Source: Microcaldota archaeon | GTDB lineage: Archaea > Micrarchaeota > Micrarchaeia > Micrarchaeales > CABMGC01 | Assembly (NCBI GenBank): GCA_027315135.1 | Contig: DAHUYR010000003.1 | Location: forward strand, 1 to 40,878 | Length of the DNA stretch: 40,878 nucleotides | Direction of reading: 5' to 3' | The notes under the pieces: generated by a model | The model's database searches: none | What the model was told of the DNA's origin: nothing | The model's input: the letters and a program-made list of their open reading frames with translations, nothing else | Position numbers and translations under genes: made by a program | Shown: piece after piece, positions 26,608 to 36,720 of the stretch | Layout: each line of letters starts with the position of its first letter | Numbering within the stretch: position 1 is the stretch's first letter

Positions 26608-26620
26608 AACAGGATGTTTT
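26608..26620 (-). other. Canonical 37/38 tRNA intron
   Basis: A 13-base insert follows position 37. AACA and TGTT within it pair around TCC, consistent with a minimal bulge-helix-bulge substrate for the archaeal splicing endonuclease. Confidence 0.75.
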
Positions 26621-26724
26621 TTCCAGGCGCGCGCGTTACCGGATTCTGCCACCCTGGCATGCTATACCATCAGTTTGCTATCCTTATAATTCTTTTCCCG
26701 TGGCTTTTCGTGCCTTTGCCTCTT

Positions 26725-28173
26725 CTACTTTTTCTTTCCCTCGGGCCTTACTGCAGGGAATAGCATTACCTCTTTCATTGATGGCACGTCTGTAAGCAGC
26801 ATGATTAGCCTGTCCATTCCAATTCCACATCCAGCCGTTGGAGGCATGCCATACTCTATAGCTTCTATAAAGTCCTTGTCTGATGGAGGAGCTTCATCGT
26901 CGCCCTTCTTCCTTTCGGCTTCCTGCTCCTCAAACTTGTTCCTCTGTTCAATAGGGTCTGTAAGTTCCGAGTAGCAATTTGCAACCTCCATGCCGTTTAT
27001 GTACAGTTCAAACCTTTCACTGAGTAATTTGTTTCCGCGCTTGTCCTTAGTAAGCGGACACATGTACGCCGGAAAGTCGACTATGAATGTAGGATGTATA
27101 AGTGTTGGCTTAATGTACTTGTCGAATAGCGAATCAGCAACATGGTAATTGTTCAGTATCTTTGTGTCAAGCTTCTCCGTCTTTGCAATCCTCTTTGCTT
27201 CGTCGTCGGTCATCTTTGATATGTCTATTCCGGAGAGTTTCTTCAGCTCTTCTACCCAGTATATCCTCTTGAACTTTGGTTTGAAGCTGATTTCCTTGGA
27301 CTGGTATTGCACCGTGTATGAACCATGAATATGCTGTGCCAGGCCTGAAAGCAGCTCCTCCATGAGTGCCATGAAATCCTCGTAATCCTTGTATGCTTCG
27401 TAGAATTCAAGCATGGTGAATTCCGGATTATGGGAGGAGTCTATATCCTCGTTCCTGAAGTCTTTTGCAAATTCATATACCTTCTCAAAGCCTCCTATTA
27501 TCAGCCTTTTAAGGTAGAGCTCGTTCGCAACCCTTAGATAGAAATCAGATTCAAGTGAATTGTAATAAGTGGTAAACGGCTTTGCGTTCGCACCGCCGTA
27601 AGTAGGCTGTAGTATTGGTGTCTCAAACTCAAGATATCCTCTGTTGTTAAAGAAATCCCGCACATAGTTGATGACCTTTGTCCTTGTGGTGAAGATCTTT
27701 CTTATGTCGGGGTTCATTATCAGGTCAAGATATCTTTTCCTGTACCTCAACTCAGTGTCGCTTATGCCGTGGAACTTGTCCGGCAGCGTCCTTAAGGATT
27801 TTGATAGCAGAGTTGCAGTCTTTGCCTCTATGCTTATCTCTCCCCGCGTACTCTTGATTACTTTGCCTTCCACTCCGAGAATGTCGCCTATATCTATAGA
27901 CTGCAACATGTCTGCTGATCTCTTGTCTACAATGTCTTCGCGTATTATCGTCTGCAGCTTTCCCGACTGGTCAAGCAGGTCCATGAATATGATCTTGCCC
28001 ATCTTCCTCAGGCGCATTATTCTTCCTGCTACGCTTGCCTCCTTTCCATCATATTTGTTGAAATCCGAAGTTATCTCGGATGCGTGGTGCGTTATCTTGT
28101 ATGAATAAGGGTATGGATTTGTGCCTTTTGCAATCAGTTCTTCGATTTTTTTCACTTTTGCTTCTTCTGCCAT
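26725..28173 (-). CDS. lysS: Lysyl-tRNA synthetase, class II
   Basis: The 482-residue enzyme charges tRNA-Lys. The N-terminal OB-fold anticodon-binding domain (about 40-135) contains SVAGRIMRLRKMGKIIFMDL. The class II core has LRYRKRYLDLI, motif 2 with FRNEDIDSSHNPEFTMLEFY, and motif 3 with GCGIGMDRLIMLL near 455-467. Many archaea use an unrelated class I LysRS; this bacterial/eukaryotic-type enzyme suggests ancient transfer. It is downstream of lplB-lplA in the same direction. Its tRNA-Lys lies 5.4 kb away. Confidence 0.95.
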   Translation of the reverse strand: MAEEAKVKKIEELIAKGTNPYPYSYKITHHASEITSDFNKYDGKEASVAGRIMRLRKMGKIIFMDLLDQSGKLQTIIREDIVDKRSADMLQSIDIGDILGVEGKVIKSTRGEISIEAKTATLLSKSLRTLPDKFHGISDTELRYRKRYLDLIMNPDIRKIFTTRTKVINYVRDFFNNRGYLEFETPILQPTYGGANAKPFTTYYNSLESDFYLRVANELYLKRLIIGGFEKVYEFAKDFRNEDIDSSHNPEFTMLEFYEAYKDYEDFMALMEELLSGLAQHIHGSYTVQYQSKEISFKPKFKRIYWVEELKKLSGIDISKMTDDEAKRIAKTEKLDTKILNNYHVADSLFDKYIKPTLIHPTFIVDFPAYMCPLTKDKRGNKLLSERFELYINGMEVANCYSELTDPIEQRNKFEEQEAERKKGDDEAPPSDKDFIEAIEYGMPPTAGCGIGMDRLIMLLTDVPSMKEVMLFPAVRPEGKKK

Positions 28174-28240
28174 CTAAACACTTTTACATGCGTCATATAC
28201 AGCTTATAAGTTATACAAATACAGGATTGCTTTTTATAGA

Positions 28241-28987
28241 TTATCTATCAAAGTTCCATTCATCGTTTCTGTACACAGTTTCTTCAAGCTCCAGGCTGCG
28301 CCCTTTTTCCTCATCTGTAAGCGGCTTTTCCTGCCATGCTCTCCCCATGGTGAAGCTGCTGAAGAGCGCTTCCCTCAATTCATTTATGCTAGCGTGTGAA
28401 TTTGATTGTACGTCAGTTATTCTCTCTGCTGCGCTTTTTACCATGTCTTCAGATATTTCGTTATTGCTGACTTTGATTACGGAGAGTATCTTCCTTATGT
28501 CTACCTTATAAAATATGGTGCCTTGCAGAAGAACGGCACCCTCCCTTCTTGTCTGTGTGTTTTCCGATATCACCTTTCCATCAACCAACAGGTCGTTTAT
28601 AGGAGACGGTTCTGCTCTCACTCCCAGGCTGCTCAGTGCGTCTCTTATGGCTGATGTGGAATACGCATAGCATCTCTGTATGCCTTCTGGCAGCTCCCCC
28701 TCCTTTGCAATAATGCTGTATGATATTACGCCTTCCGCATTGTGATATGCGACTCCGCCGCCAGTTATCCTTCTTGCAACGTCAACTCCAAGAAACCTGC
28801 ATCGCTCTAGGTTTATCTCCTTTTGCATTTTCTGAAATCTGCCTACGGAGACTGCGCTCGGTTTCCATGAATAGAGTCTGAGTACCATGTAGGAGTTGCC
28901 CTTTGCTACAGATTCGAGTAATGCATGGTCTGTGGCAATGTTTGCATAAGCAGAATTTACAGAGTAAGGAATGGTTCTCAGTTCCAC
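28241..28987 (-). CDS. lplA: Lipoate-protein ligase, catalytic subunit LplA
   Basis: The 248-residue protein activates lipoate with ATP and attaches it to Lys on E2 or GcvH proteins. RRITGGGVAYHN near 72-83 is the lipoate/adenylate-binding loop, and DGKVIS near 136-141 holds the catalytic Lys. Known families often read KISGNAQ there; here ISENTQ. The accessory C-terminal domain is a separate gene just upstream (lplB), as in Thermoplasma. I chose GTG 28987, one base after the lplB stop and behind AAGGTGT; an upstream ATG at 29029 would overlap lplB by 41 bases with a tail unlike the family. Confidence 0.88.
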   Translation of the reverse strand: MELRTIPYSVNSAYANIATDHALLESVAKGNSYMVLRLYSWKPSAVSVGRFQKMQKEINLERCRFLGVDVARRITGGGVAYHNAEGVISYSIIAKEGELPEGIQRCYAYSTSAIRDALSSLGVRAEPSPINDLLVDGKVISENTQTRREGAVLLQGTIFYKVDIRKILSVIKVSNNEISEDMVKSAAERITDVQSNSHASINELREALFSSFTMGRAWQEKPLTDEEKGRSLELEETVYRNDEWNFDR

Positions 28988-28988
28988 G

Positions 28989-29282
28989 TCAAGACACCTT
29001 TTTCGCTGTTGCTTCCCTGATTGCCGCAACTATGCTCTTTGCAGATATGCCGATGAGTTTTGCTTTGTGCGACTCGGTAACGTTGTTTATTATGTCCCTT
29101 AGCTCCATGTCATTCATCGAAAGCGGAACGCCTGCCATGGCCTTTTCCATCTCCATTATGCAGCTCTCCGGATGTATGAAGAAGTCTCCAGTTATCATCA
29201 ATCGTTCTATCCTGTCCGTGTATACTATGTCAACGCAGACAAGCCGCTCCCCAAGAATCTTCTTCTCAGCATAGCCTTCCAT
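28989..29282 (-). CDS. lplB: Lipoate-protein ligase accessory subunit LplB
   Basis: The 97-residue protein corresponds to the C-terminal domain of bacterial lipoate ligases, required for the adenylation step in the bipartite archaeal enzyme. GDFFIHPESCIMEMEKAMAG near 32-51 is the family signature. It starts at ATG 29282 and is followed by lplA after one base, indicating coupled translation. No lipoylated protein gene is in the window. Confidence 0.88.
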   Translation of the reverse strand: MEGYAEKKILGERLVCVDIVYTDRIERLMITGDFFIHPESCIMEMEKAMAGVPLSMNDMELRDIINNVTESHKAKLIGISAKSIVAAIREATAKKVS

Positions 29283-29409
29283 ATGTAATGAAGGTCAAAG
29301 CGCAAAATATATAAATAAGTCCATACAATATGATTGCAGTAAATATACCCTTAATTTCAAGTATGTTTATTGCGCTGCCTTTGCGCATATAATATTACAG
29401 GATGTGAAA
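29283..29409. promoter_or_regulatory. Divergent promoter of lplB and spt5
   Basis: AT-rich gap. AAAATATATAAATAAG (about 29302-29317) is a good TATA region for the minus-strand lpl genes. Toward spt5, CATATAATATTAC precedes the Shine-Dalgarno-like GGATGTGA. Confidence 0.45.
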
Positions 29410-29856
29410 ATGTATTTTATAGTAAGAGTAACTGCGTCGCAGGAGAAGATAACTGCAGATATACTGCAGAACAAGTCAAAGGGAAAGGACAACGGAATAT
29501 ACTCCATAATCATACCGCAAGGTATGCGTGGCTATATAATAATAGAGGCGCAGGATGAGGTAGCCTGCAGGGATTTGATACTTAATGAACCTCATGTAAA
29601 GGGAATGCTGCCTAAACCGGTGAGTGAAGAAGAGATAGGCAAGATACTGACGAAGAAACAGCAGTCGCAGGACATATCTCCGAATGATCTGGTTGAGTTC
29701 TTTGCCGGGCCGTTCAAGGGCTACAAGGCAAAGGTAATAAATACTGACCCGTCAAAAGATGAGATTACAGTAGAGCTTATGGATGTCGCTGTGCCGATAC
29801 CTGTGACAACGAAGTCGAACATGGCCCGCGTCATAGAGAAGGCAGAAAAGGTGTAG
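29410..29856 (+). CDS. spt5: Transcription elongation factor Spt5 (NusG)
   Basis: The 148-residue protein binds the RNA polymerase clamp and keeps it processive. The NGN domain spans about 1-82 (MYFIVRVTASQEKITADIL; PHVKGMLPKPV) and a KOW domain about 93-146 (DLVEFFAGPFKGYKAKVIN). I chose ATG 29410; GTG 29404 lies in the ribosome-binding sequence. It is followed by rpl11 after 2 bases, the common archaeal spt5-rpl11 arrangement. The usual secE partner is not directly upstream. Confidence 0.93.
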   Translation: MYFIVRVTASQEKITADILQNKSKGKDNGIYSIIIPQGMRGYIIIEAQDEVACRDLILNEPHVKGMLPKPVSEEEIGKILTKKQQSQDISPNDLVEFFAGPFKGYKAKVINTDPSKDEITVELMDVAVPIPVTTKSNMARVIEKAEKV

Positions 29857-29858
29857 AT

Positions 29859-30326
29859 ATGGCAGATGCTATAATAAATGGATTAATAGAAGGAGGAAAG
29901 GCTACAAACGGTGCCCCGTTCGGCCCAGCCCTTGGCCCTCTTGGAGTGAACGTTGCAGCTATAATAGACGAGATAAACAAGAAGACAGCTGTATATGAAG
30001 GGATAAAGGTACCTGTAAAGGTGATAGTTAATCCTTCAACAAAGAAGTATACCGTTGAGGTTGGAGCTCCGCCTACAAGCGCGCTCATACTGAAGGAGAT
30101 AGGAATACAGAAAGGCGCAAAGACCAAGGATGAGATTGCAGGCAATATAACACTTGAACAGATAAAGAAGGTTGCCAAGGCAAAAGAGTCAAAGATGTAT
30201 GGCAATACTTTGAAGGATAGGATGAATCAGATCCTCGGTACGTGCAAGTCGATGAATGTCACTTGCGAAGGGATAAGCGCAAAGGAGATGATTGCAAAGA
30301 TAAAGAGCGGCGATGTCAAAGTATAA
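29859..30326 (+). CDS. rpl11: Ribosomal protein L11 (uL11)
   Basis: The 155-residue protein forms the base of the GTPase-associated stalk. The N-terminal domain has APFGPALGPLGVNVAAIIDEIN and the C-terminal rRNA-binding domain has TLKDRMNQILGTCKSMNVTCEG. In most archaea L1, L10 and L12 genes follow; here the next gene is 5S rRNA on the other strand, so the cluster is broken. Confidence 0.94.
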   Translation: MADAIINGLIEGGKATNGAPFGPALGPLGVNVAAIIDEINKKTAVYEGIKVPVKVIVNPSTKKYTVEVGAPPTSALILKEIGIQKGAKTKDEIAGNITLEQIKKVAKAKESKMYGNTLKDRMNQILGTCKSMNVTCEGISAKEMIAKIKSGDVKV

Positions 30327-30448
30327 CTTCGCATTGTTCTCTTATCCTTTTCAGCCTTTTCAGAAATAGAATTTTAGTCTAATTCTAGTTTTAATCTTGG
30401 TTCGGGTGGAGAAAATGACAAAGCCCAAGCTAAACATCTAATTATAAT

Positions 30449-30564
30449 GCCAAACAGCAATATGCTTTCCCACTCTTCCGAGCAGTATGTCATATCGTGA
30501 ACAGGCTTAGCTTCCGAGTTCGGGATGGGTTCGGGCGTTTCCCTATTCCTATGGCCGTTTGACA
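30449..30564 (-). rRNA. rrf: 5S ribosomal RNA
   Basis: The minus strand shows the 5S core CGAACCCATCCCGAACTCGG (loop B/C region) and CTGCTCGGAAGAGTGGGA near the 3' end. The ends pair as CAAACGGC with GCTGTTTG. The length is about 116 bases. TTTTATATACTTTA about 30 bases upstream is a TATA element. No 16S or 23S rRNA or tRNA is adjacent, so it is a solitary gene. Ends are accurate to a few bases. Confidence 0.9.
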
Positions 30565-30698
30565 GCAATAATAGAGATAATAAAGTATATAAAATTTACT
30601 ATTAGGTGCTTTACGTTAATCTTAGTGTGTATTCTTACTAGAAGGTTAGAGAGCTGGCAATTGCGACAACCAATAGCATGATGAGCTGAAATACTGGT

Positions 30699-31586
30699 TT
30701 AGCCGAATATGTTGACTGGCGACTTTATCGTGCCGTTGTATGGCTTGCTCCCTATCGTTAACAGCTCAGGACCTATGCCTCCACCACAAGGTCCGTCAAG
30801 GTTTATCCAGTAAGTCCCATAAGTTGCATTTGCAGCTATTTTCACGTATGTAGTTACATTTATCGTGCTGTTTGCAGCATAGAAGGTCTTCGGATTGAAG
30901 GTTATCTTTACACCCGGATATACTCCGCTTATGCTGCTGTTGTACCTTACCATATAATAATGGGACCTTGTGCTGTTATAGTTCGACGGTTCCTTAAGGA
31001 CGTTTGTTATGTTCTCGGTTAATAGGAATCTTCCTGAAGAGTTTCTACCAATAACATAATCGGTTACGTTTCGCGTTGCATTGCCAACAGTATAATTAAT
31101 AGTATATGCAGAGAATCCACTTGCATTTTCTATGCGCCCATTTATCCCGTAGCTAAGGAAGATACATGAAACAAATGTAGATAATGATCCGGGAGTGGCT
31201 ATAACATTGGATGAAGCGTTGAAATAGGCTGCAGTGGTTACCTGAGCAGTAGTCAATGTTGTTTTGTTGTATGCGCTAGGTCCATTCTGATGGGCAGTAT
31301 TTGCTGAGTAAAATATTATCGCGTATGCTATTATCCCGATGATTATTATGACACCAATTGCCCTTGAAAGCATTGCAGAGTGATTAGGAGTTGTTTTGTA
31401 ATATTTAAGCTTCTTGTAGTACTCAGAGTCTATCTTCTCAACAGCATTTATTCTGGTAAGTTCGTCTACATGCTGACTTATTGTTGCTTTTGAGAGTCTA
31501 AGTTCCTTGCTTAATTCAGTAATTGTCATCTTCCTGTTTTCGAGTAATTCAAGGATCTTCTTCTTTGTCTCAAGAGTTTTGCTCAA
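30699..31586 (-). CDS. Membrane-anchored winged-helix regulator with glycosylatable ectodomain
   Basis: The 295-residue protein has an N-terminal winged helix (about 5-62; ITELSKELRLSKATISQHVDEL is the recognition region), one membrane helix at about 73-93 and an outside domain of about 200 residues with many N-x-S/T sequons. It could be a one-component sensor that reads an external signal and binds DNA at the membrane. The start is TTG 31586; no ATG or GTG is available in frame. A perfect inverted repeat lies just upstream, which suggests autoregulation. The ligand is unknown. Confidence 0.75.
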   Translation of the reverse strand: MSKTLETKKKILELLENRKMTITELSKELRLSKATISQHVDELTRINAVEKIDSEYYKKLKYYKTTPNHSAMLSRAIGVIIIIGIIAYAIIFYSANTAHQNGPSAYNKTTLTTAQVTTAAYFNASSNVIATPGSLSTFVSCIFLSYGINGRIENASGFSAYTINYTVGNATRNVTDYVIGRNSSGRFLLTENITNVLKEPSNYNSTRSHYYMVRYNSSISGVYPGVKITFNPKTFYAANSTINVTTYVKIAANATYGTYWINLDGPCGGGIGPELLTIGSKPYNGTIKSPVNIFG

Positions 31587-31590
31587 ATAA

Positions 31591-31609
31591 TCACAATTAA
31601 GGATTGTGA
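31591..31609. promoter_or_regulatory. Perfect inverted-repeat operator for the membrane regulator
   Basis: TCACAAT and ATTGTGA, separated by 5 bases, form a perfect dyad. It sits between the TATA-like TTTAAATTATAA (about 31611-31622) and the TTG start at 31586, so it covers the expected transcription start. This is the classic position for a repressor site. Confidence 0.65.
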
Positions 31610-31648
31610 GTTATAATTTAAACCACTTTCTGAAATGTTAGGTTTTTG

Positions 31649-32257
31649 TTAGGTTCTATCTCTGAGAATTTTTCTGACAGCAGCCATGAGTTCGATAAAC
31701 TCGCCTGTCTGTGGAATTCTTGATAAGTATGGTTCTACCTTCCTTAATGCTTCTCTTGCAGCATCGATTTCGCCTATAGGAATCTGTACGGCACAGATTC
31801 CCTCTTTCTGAGGAGGTTGTACATTTTCGTCCTTTAGGTATGCGACTCTTGCAGTGCGAGACAGCCTGTATTCTGCATTCAGGTAAAGCTTAACTTTTCC
31901 TGAATCGTTTTTGTAGCAGCCGACTATCACCTGCCCGATGCCTGCATAATGGACTGCCTGCTGCTCTTCTGGAAGCAGCATAAATTCACGCGAACTTACT
32001 GGAGCAAAGGAGCCGTCTTCGCATAACCTGAATGTTCCTGTACGCGATGAACTTTTGTCCGCAGTCCATATGTCTTTTACTTTGCAAAGCTCTTCCCTGA
32101 AATCAGCATTGTGAAAATACCTAAGTGCAATATCGTTTGCAGATGCCTGCCTGCAACCTGCCGGAATCTCCCTTGGAATGTCGTCGGCAAGAACTGCCTT
32201 GGTCGAATATAATATTGGGGCTGAGTATGTCCTAACAGCCTGTATTGTTTTTTCCAT
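31649..32257 (-). CDS. Hypothetical protein with module shared with the 38.1-kb gene
   Basis: The 202-residue soluble protein has no signal peptide or membrane helix. Residues 34-90 hold a pattern G-x-R-x-A-S...D-I...W...T-F...D-G that also occurs with closely similar spacing in the protein at 38114-38635. The C-terminal part (about 145-200) is helical and charged. I do not recognise a named family. It starts at ATG 32257 and ends 62 bases from the regulator's start. Confidence 0.65.
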   Translation of the reverse strand: MEKTIQAVRTYSAPILYSTKAVLADDIPREIPAGCRQASANDIALRYFHNADFREELCKVKDIWTADKSSSRTGTFRLCEDGSFAPVSSREFMLLPEEQQAVHYAGIGQVIVGCYKNDSGKVKLYLNAEYRLSRTARVAYLKDENVQPPQKEGICAVQIPIGEIDAAREALRKVEPYLSRIPQTGEFIELMAAVRKILRDRT

Positions 32258-32365
32258 AATAACAACAGCGTGTGTTCAAAATCACAAGTAAGAGATAATA
32301 TCGGACTGATTTATAAGGTTAATCTGCAGACTGCAGCGTCTCTGAAGTATCAGGAAGATATGGCA

Positions 32366-33565
32366 TCAATATCTTTTCCTGTTTTTGTCGTAACGCGGCA
32401 CTAGTACTAGGAGCTGTCTTGCGACAACCTGATCCGGTCTCCTGTATATCAACTGCCCTGGCCTTACATGAGAGAACCATACTCTTGAATATCCCAGTTC
32501 TTTTATATTGTCGACTATTGGAAGCTGTATCAAGCCTTTGCGAGTATTCCACATTGGGACAGCTATGCAGCATCGTGATTCTGGGCGCAGCTGCGGTCTC
32601 AAATTTACCAGAAAGTTCTCCACTATTCTGTCGCACTCCTTTACTATATTTTCTAATTCATGAGGTTTAGGCAGGCTGTGCAACGGAGGACCCAAATATG
32701 TCTCTGAGACAACTTTTTCAGGCATGGGTTTCCATGTGCTAGTAGTTGCGTCTGCGCACATGACGTTTGCTTGAGCTGTATCTACATTAAACTCTTTAGA
32801 TAGCCATGAGAGGTTTTCCTTAGTCATTGATACCATTTTTGGATTGATATCGCTGCCGGTTACCACTGCACCTGTAAGTGCGGCTTCCATGAGTACAACG
32901 CCTGTTCCGCAGAACGGATCTAGAACCGTGGTGTCTCTTTTTACAGAGCCAAGATTCAACATTATTTGCGCCAGCTTTGGAGGTAGCATGCCTGTAACTA
33001 TATCCCTTCCAGGCCTGTCATAGTCCCTCTTTGAATAGCTCGTTATGTTCTGCACTGATATTGTCCTTGCTATGCATGTCTCACGTTCATCTCCTGCTAT
33101 TATGAACTCGCTTCCTGAAGGACCCATAAGTTTGTTATGCTGCACCTGTGCGCTGTTCAGTACAGTTCCTTTTGGTGATATCACTCTTGTAGAGATGTGT
33201 TTCTTCTCGAGCCTGTCCTTGAACTTGAATAACAGGTCGCGGACTGCTTTCTCATCTGCACCTACATTATAGGCACTTATGCCTATGTTCAGCTTGTGGT
33301 CCGTATTGCCGGTTTTTGGTATCGCGTGCCTTTCCAGTATCTCCATCACTTCCCTTTCCATCAGATGGAGCTCTGTCTGGCGGATTATGGCGATGACCTC
33401 GCCAATCTTTATCGTTCCTCCAAGGTTTTCCTGTTTTATTGCCTTGTCATTCCCCCTCGTTATGGCAAATCCCTTGCCGAACGGGCGTACTAGATCTGGC
33501 CCTAGTATTGACTCGAGCTCTGCAATTCCCAGATAAGGCTGCCTGCCAAGGACACATAGACGCAT
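32366..33565 (-). CDS. Trm11-family tRNA guanosine-N2 methyltransferase
   Basis: The 399-residue protein has an N-terminal THUMP-like region (about 1-165) and a C-terminal Rossmann SAM domain. LDPFCGTGVVLMEAAL near 210-225 is the SAM motif, and ETYLGPP near 290 stands at the place of the usual DPPY-type catalytic motif, as in Trm11/TrmG10-type proteins. It likely makes m2G/m2,2G10 in tRNA. The true start is ATG 33565 (RLCVLGRQPYLG follows); an in-frame start at 33616 would lie inside the tRNA-Lys gene. It lies 27 bases after that tRNA. Confidence 0.85.
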   Translation of the reverse strand: MRLCVLGRQPYLGIAELESILGPDLVRPFGKGFAITRGNDKAIKQENLGGTIKIGEVIAIIRQTELHLMEREVMEILERHAIPKTGNTDHKLNIGISAYNVGADEKAVRDLLFKFKDRLEKKHISTRVISPKGTVLNSAQVQHNKLMGPSGSEFIIAGDERETCIARTISVQNITSYSKRDYDRPGRDIVTGMLPPKLAQIMLNLGSVKRDTTVLDPFCGTGVVLMEAALTGAVVTGSDINPKMVSMTKENLSWLSKEFNVDTAQANVMCADATTSTWKPMPEKVVSETYLGPPLHSLPKPHELENIVKECDRIVENFLVNLRPQLRPESRCCIAVPMWNTRKGLIQLPIVDNIKELGYSRVWFSHVRPGQLIYRRPDQVVARQLLVLVPRYDKNRKRY

Positions 33566-33591
33566 ATTGATACTACCCTGATTAATTCCGA

Positions 33592-33666
33592 CGGGCCCGG
33601 TGGGATTTGAACCCACGACTTAAAGGTTAAAAGCCTTCCACTCTAGCCAAACTGAGTTACGGACCC
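33592..33666 (-). tRNA. tRNA-Lys (anticodon UUU)
   Basis: The 75-base cloverleaf is complete and intron-free. The acceptor pairs GGGTCCG with CGGGCCC. The D-stem is ACTC/GAGT. The anticodon stem GAAGG/CCTTT holds CTTTTAA, anticodon TTT. The T-arm GTGGG-TTCAAAT-CCCAC is perfect, the discriminator is G and CCA is not encoded. Position 10 is within the D-stem targeted by the enzyme encoded just downstream. Confidence 0.95.
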
Positions 33667-33729
33667 GCGTGAATAATATGAATAGAAAGTAATAAATATG
33701 TAAAATGGATTATCATGTTGGTAATAATA

Positions 33730-33861
33730 ATGGTGGACGAGCACGTAAAAATGTACGGCAAGGAATTCCATGAAGTAGAGTTTCTTGAAATAAAATGCCC
33801 TATGTGCAAAGGAAGGGTGGATGAGTTCGGCTACTGCAACTGCGGAACCGGAGATTCATAA
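33730..33861 (+). CDS. 43-residue zinc-ribbon protein
   Basis: The short frame ATG 33730 to TAA 33861 encodes 43 residues with CPMC (Cys 23, 26) and CNC (Cys 36, 38), a treble-clef or ribbon-like zinc site. It is hydrophilic with charged flanks. It ends one base before the convergent ferredoxin oxidoreductase stop. AT-rich DNA precedes it. A small DNA-, RNA- or protein-binding factor is likely; no named family recognised. Confidence 0.6.
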   Translation: MVDEHVKMYGKEFHEVEFLEIKCPMCKGRVDEFGYCNCGTGDS

Positions 33862-33862
33862 T

Positions 33863-36641
<2,779 letters not shown>

Positions 36642-36720
36642 TAATATACTATAGATTAGATTGTTTGGATTAAATATTTATCGCTATCTTATGCGGAAAT
36701 GAATAAAAGAATGACCTTTA

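Larger units (their letters stand above)
26531..26658 (-). tRNA. tRNA-Ser (anticodon GGA) with two introns
   Basis: The acceptor pairs GCCAGGG with CCCTGGC and the discriminator is G, as expected for tRNA-Ser. The anticodon stem CGCGC/GCGCG encloses CTGGAA (anticodon GGA) and A, with a 13-base intron at 26608-26620 at the canonical 37/38 site; AACA/TGTT inside it can form the central helix of a bulge-helix-bulge. The variable arm is GGCC-GCAA-GGCC. The T-stem TTGGG/CCCAA is split by a second, roughly 31-base intron at 26544-26574 that carries a TTAGG-GAAA-CCTAA hairpin. Removal of both leaves 84 bases. The D-stem is weak (two clear pairs). Confidence 0.85.

Noticed and set aside
28988-29029. 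Upstream ATG start for lplA
   Set aside because: It would overlap lplB by 41 bases with a Lys/Arg/Gln-rich tail; GTG 28987 lies one base after the lplB stop with a good ribosome site.
32319-32636. 105-codon minus frame overlapping the Trm11-family gene
   Set aside because: Composition is shadow-like and it overlaps the conserved C-terminus of the methyltransferase in another frame.
33566-33616. Extended start of the Trm11-family protein at 33616
   Set aside because: The extra residues would be coded inside the tRNA-Lys gene and do not resemble the family; ATG 33565 gives the usual N-terminus.
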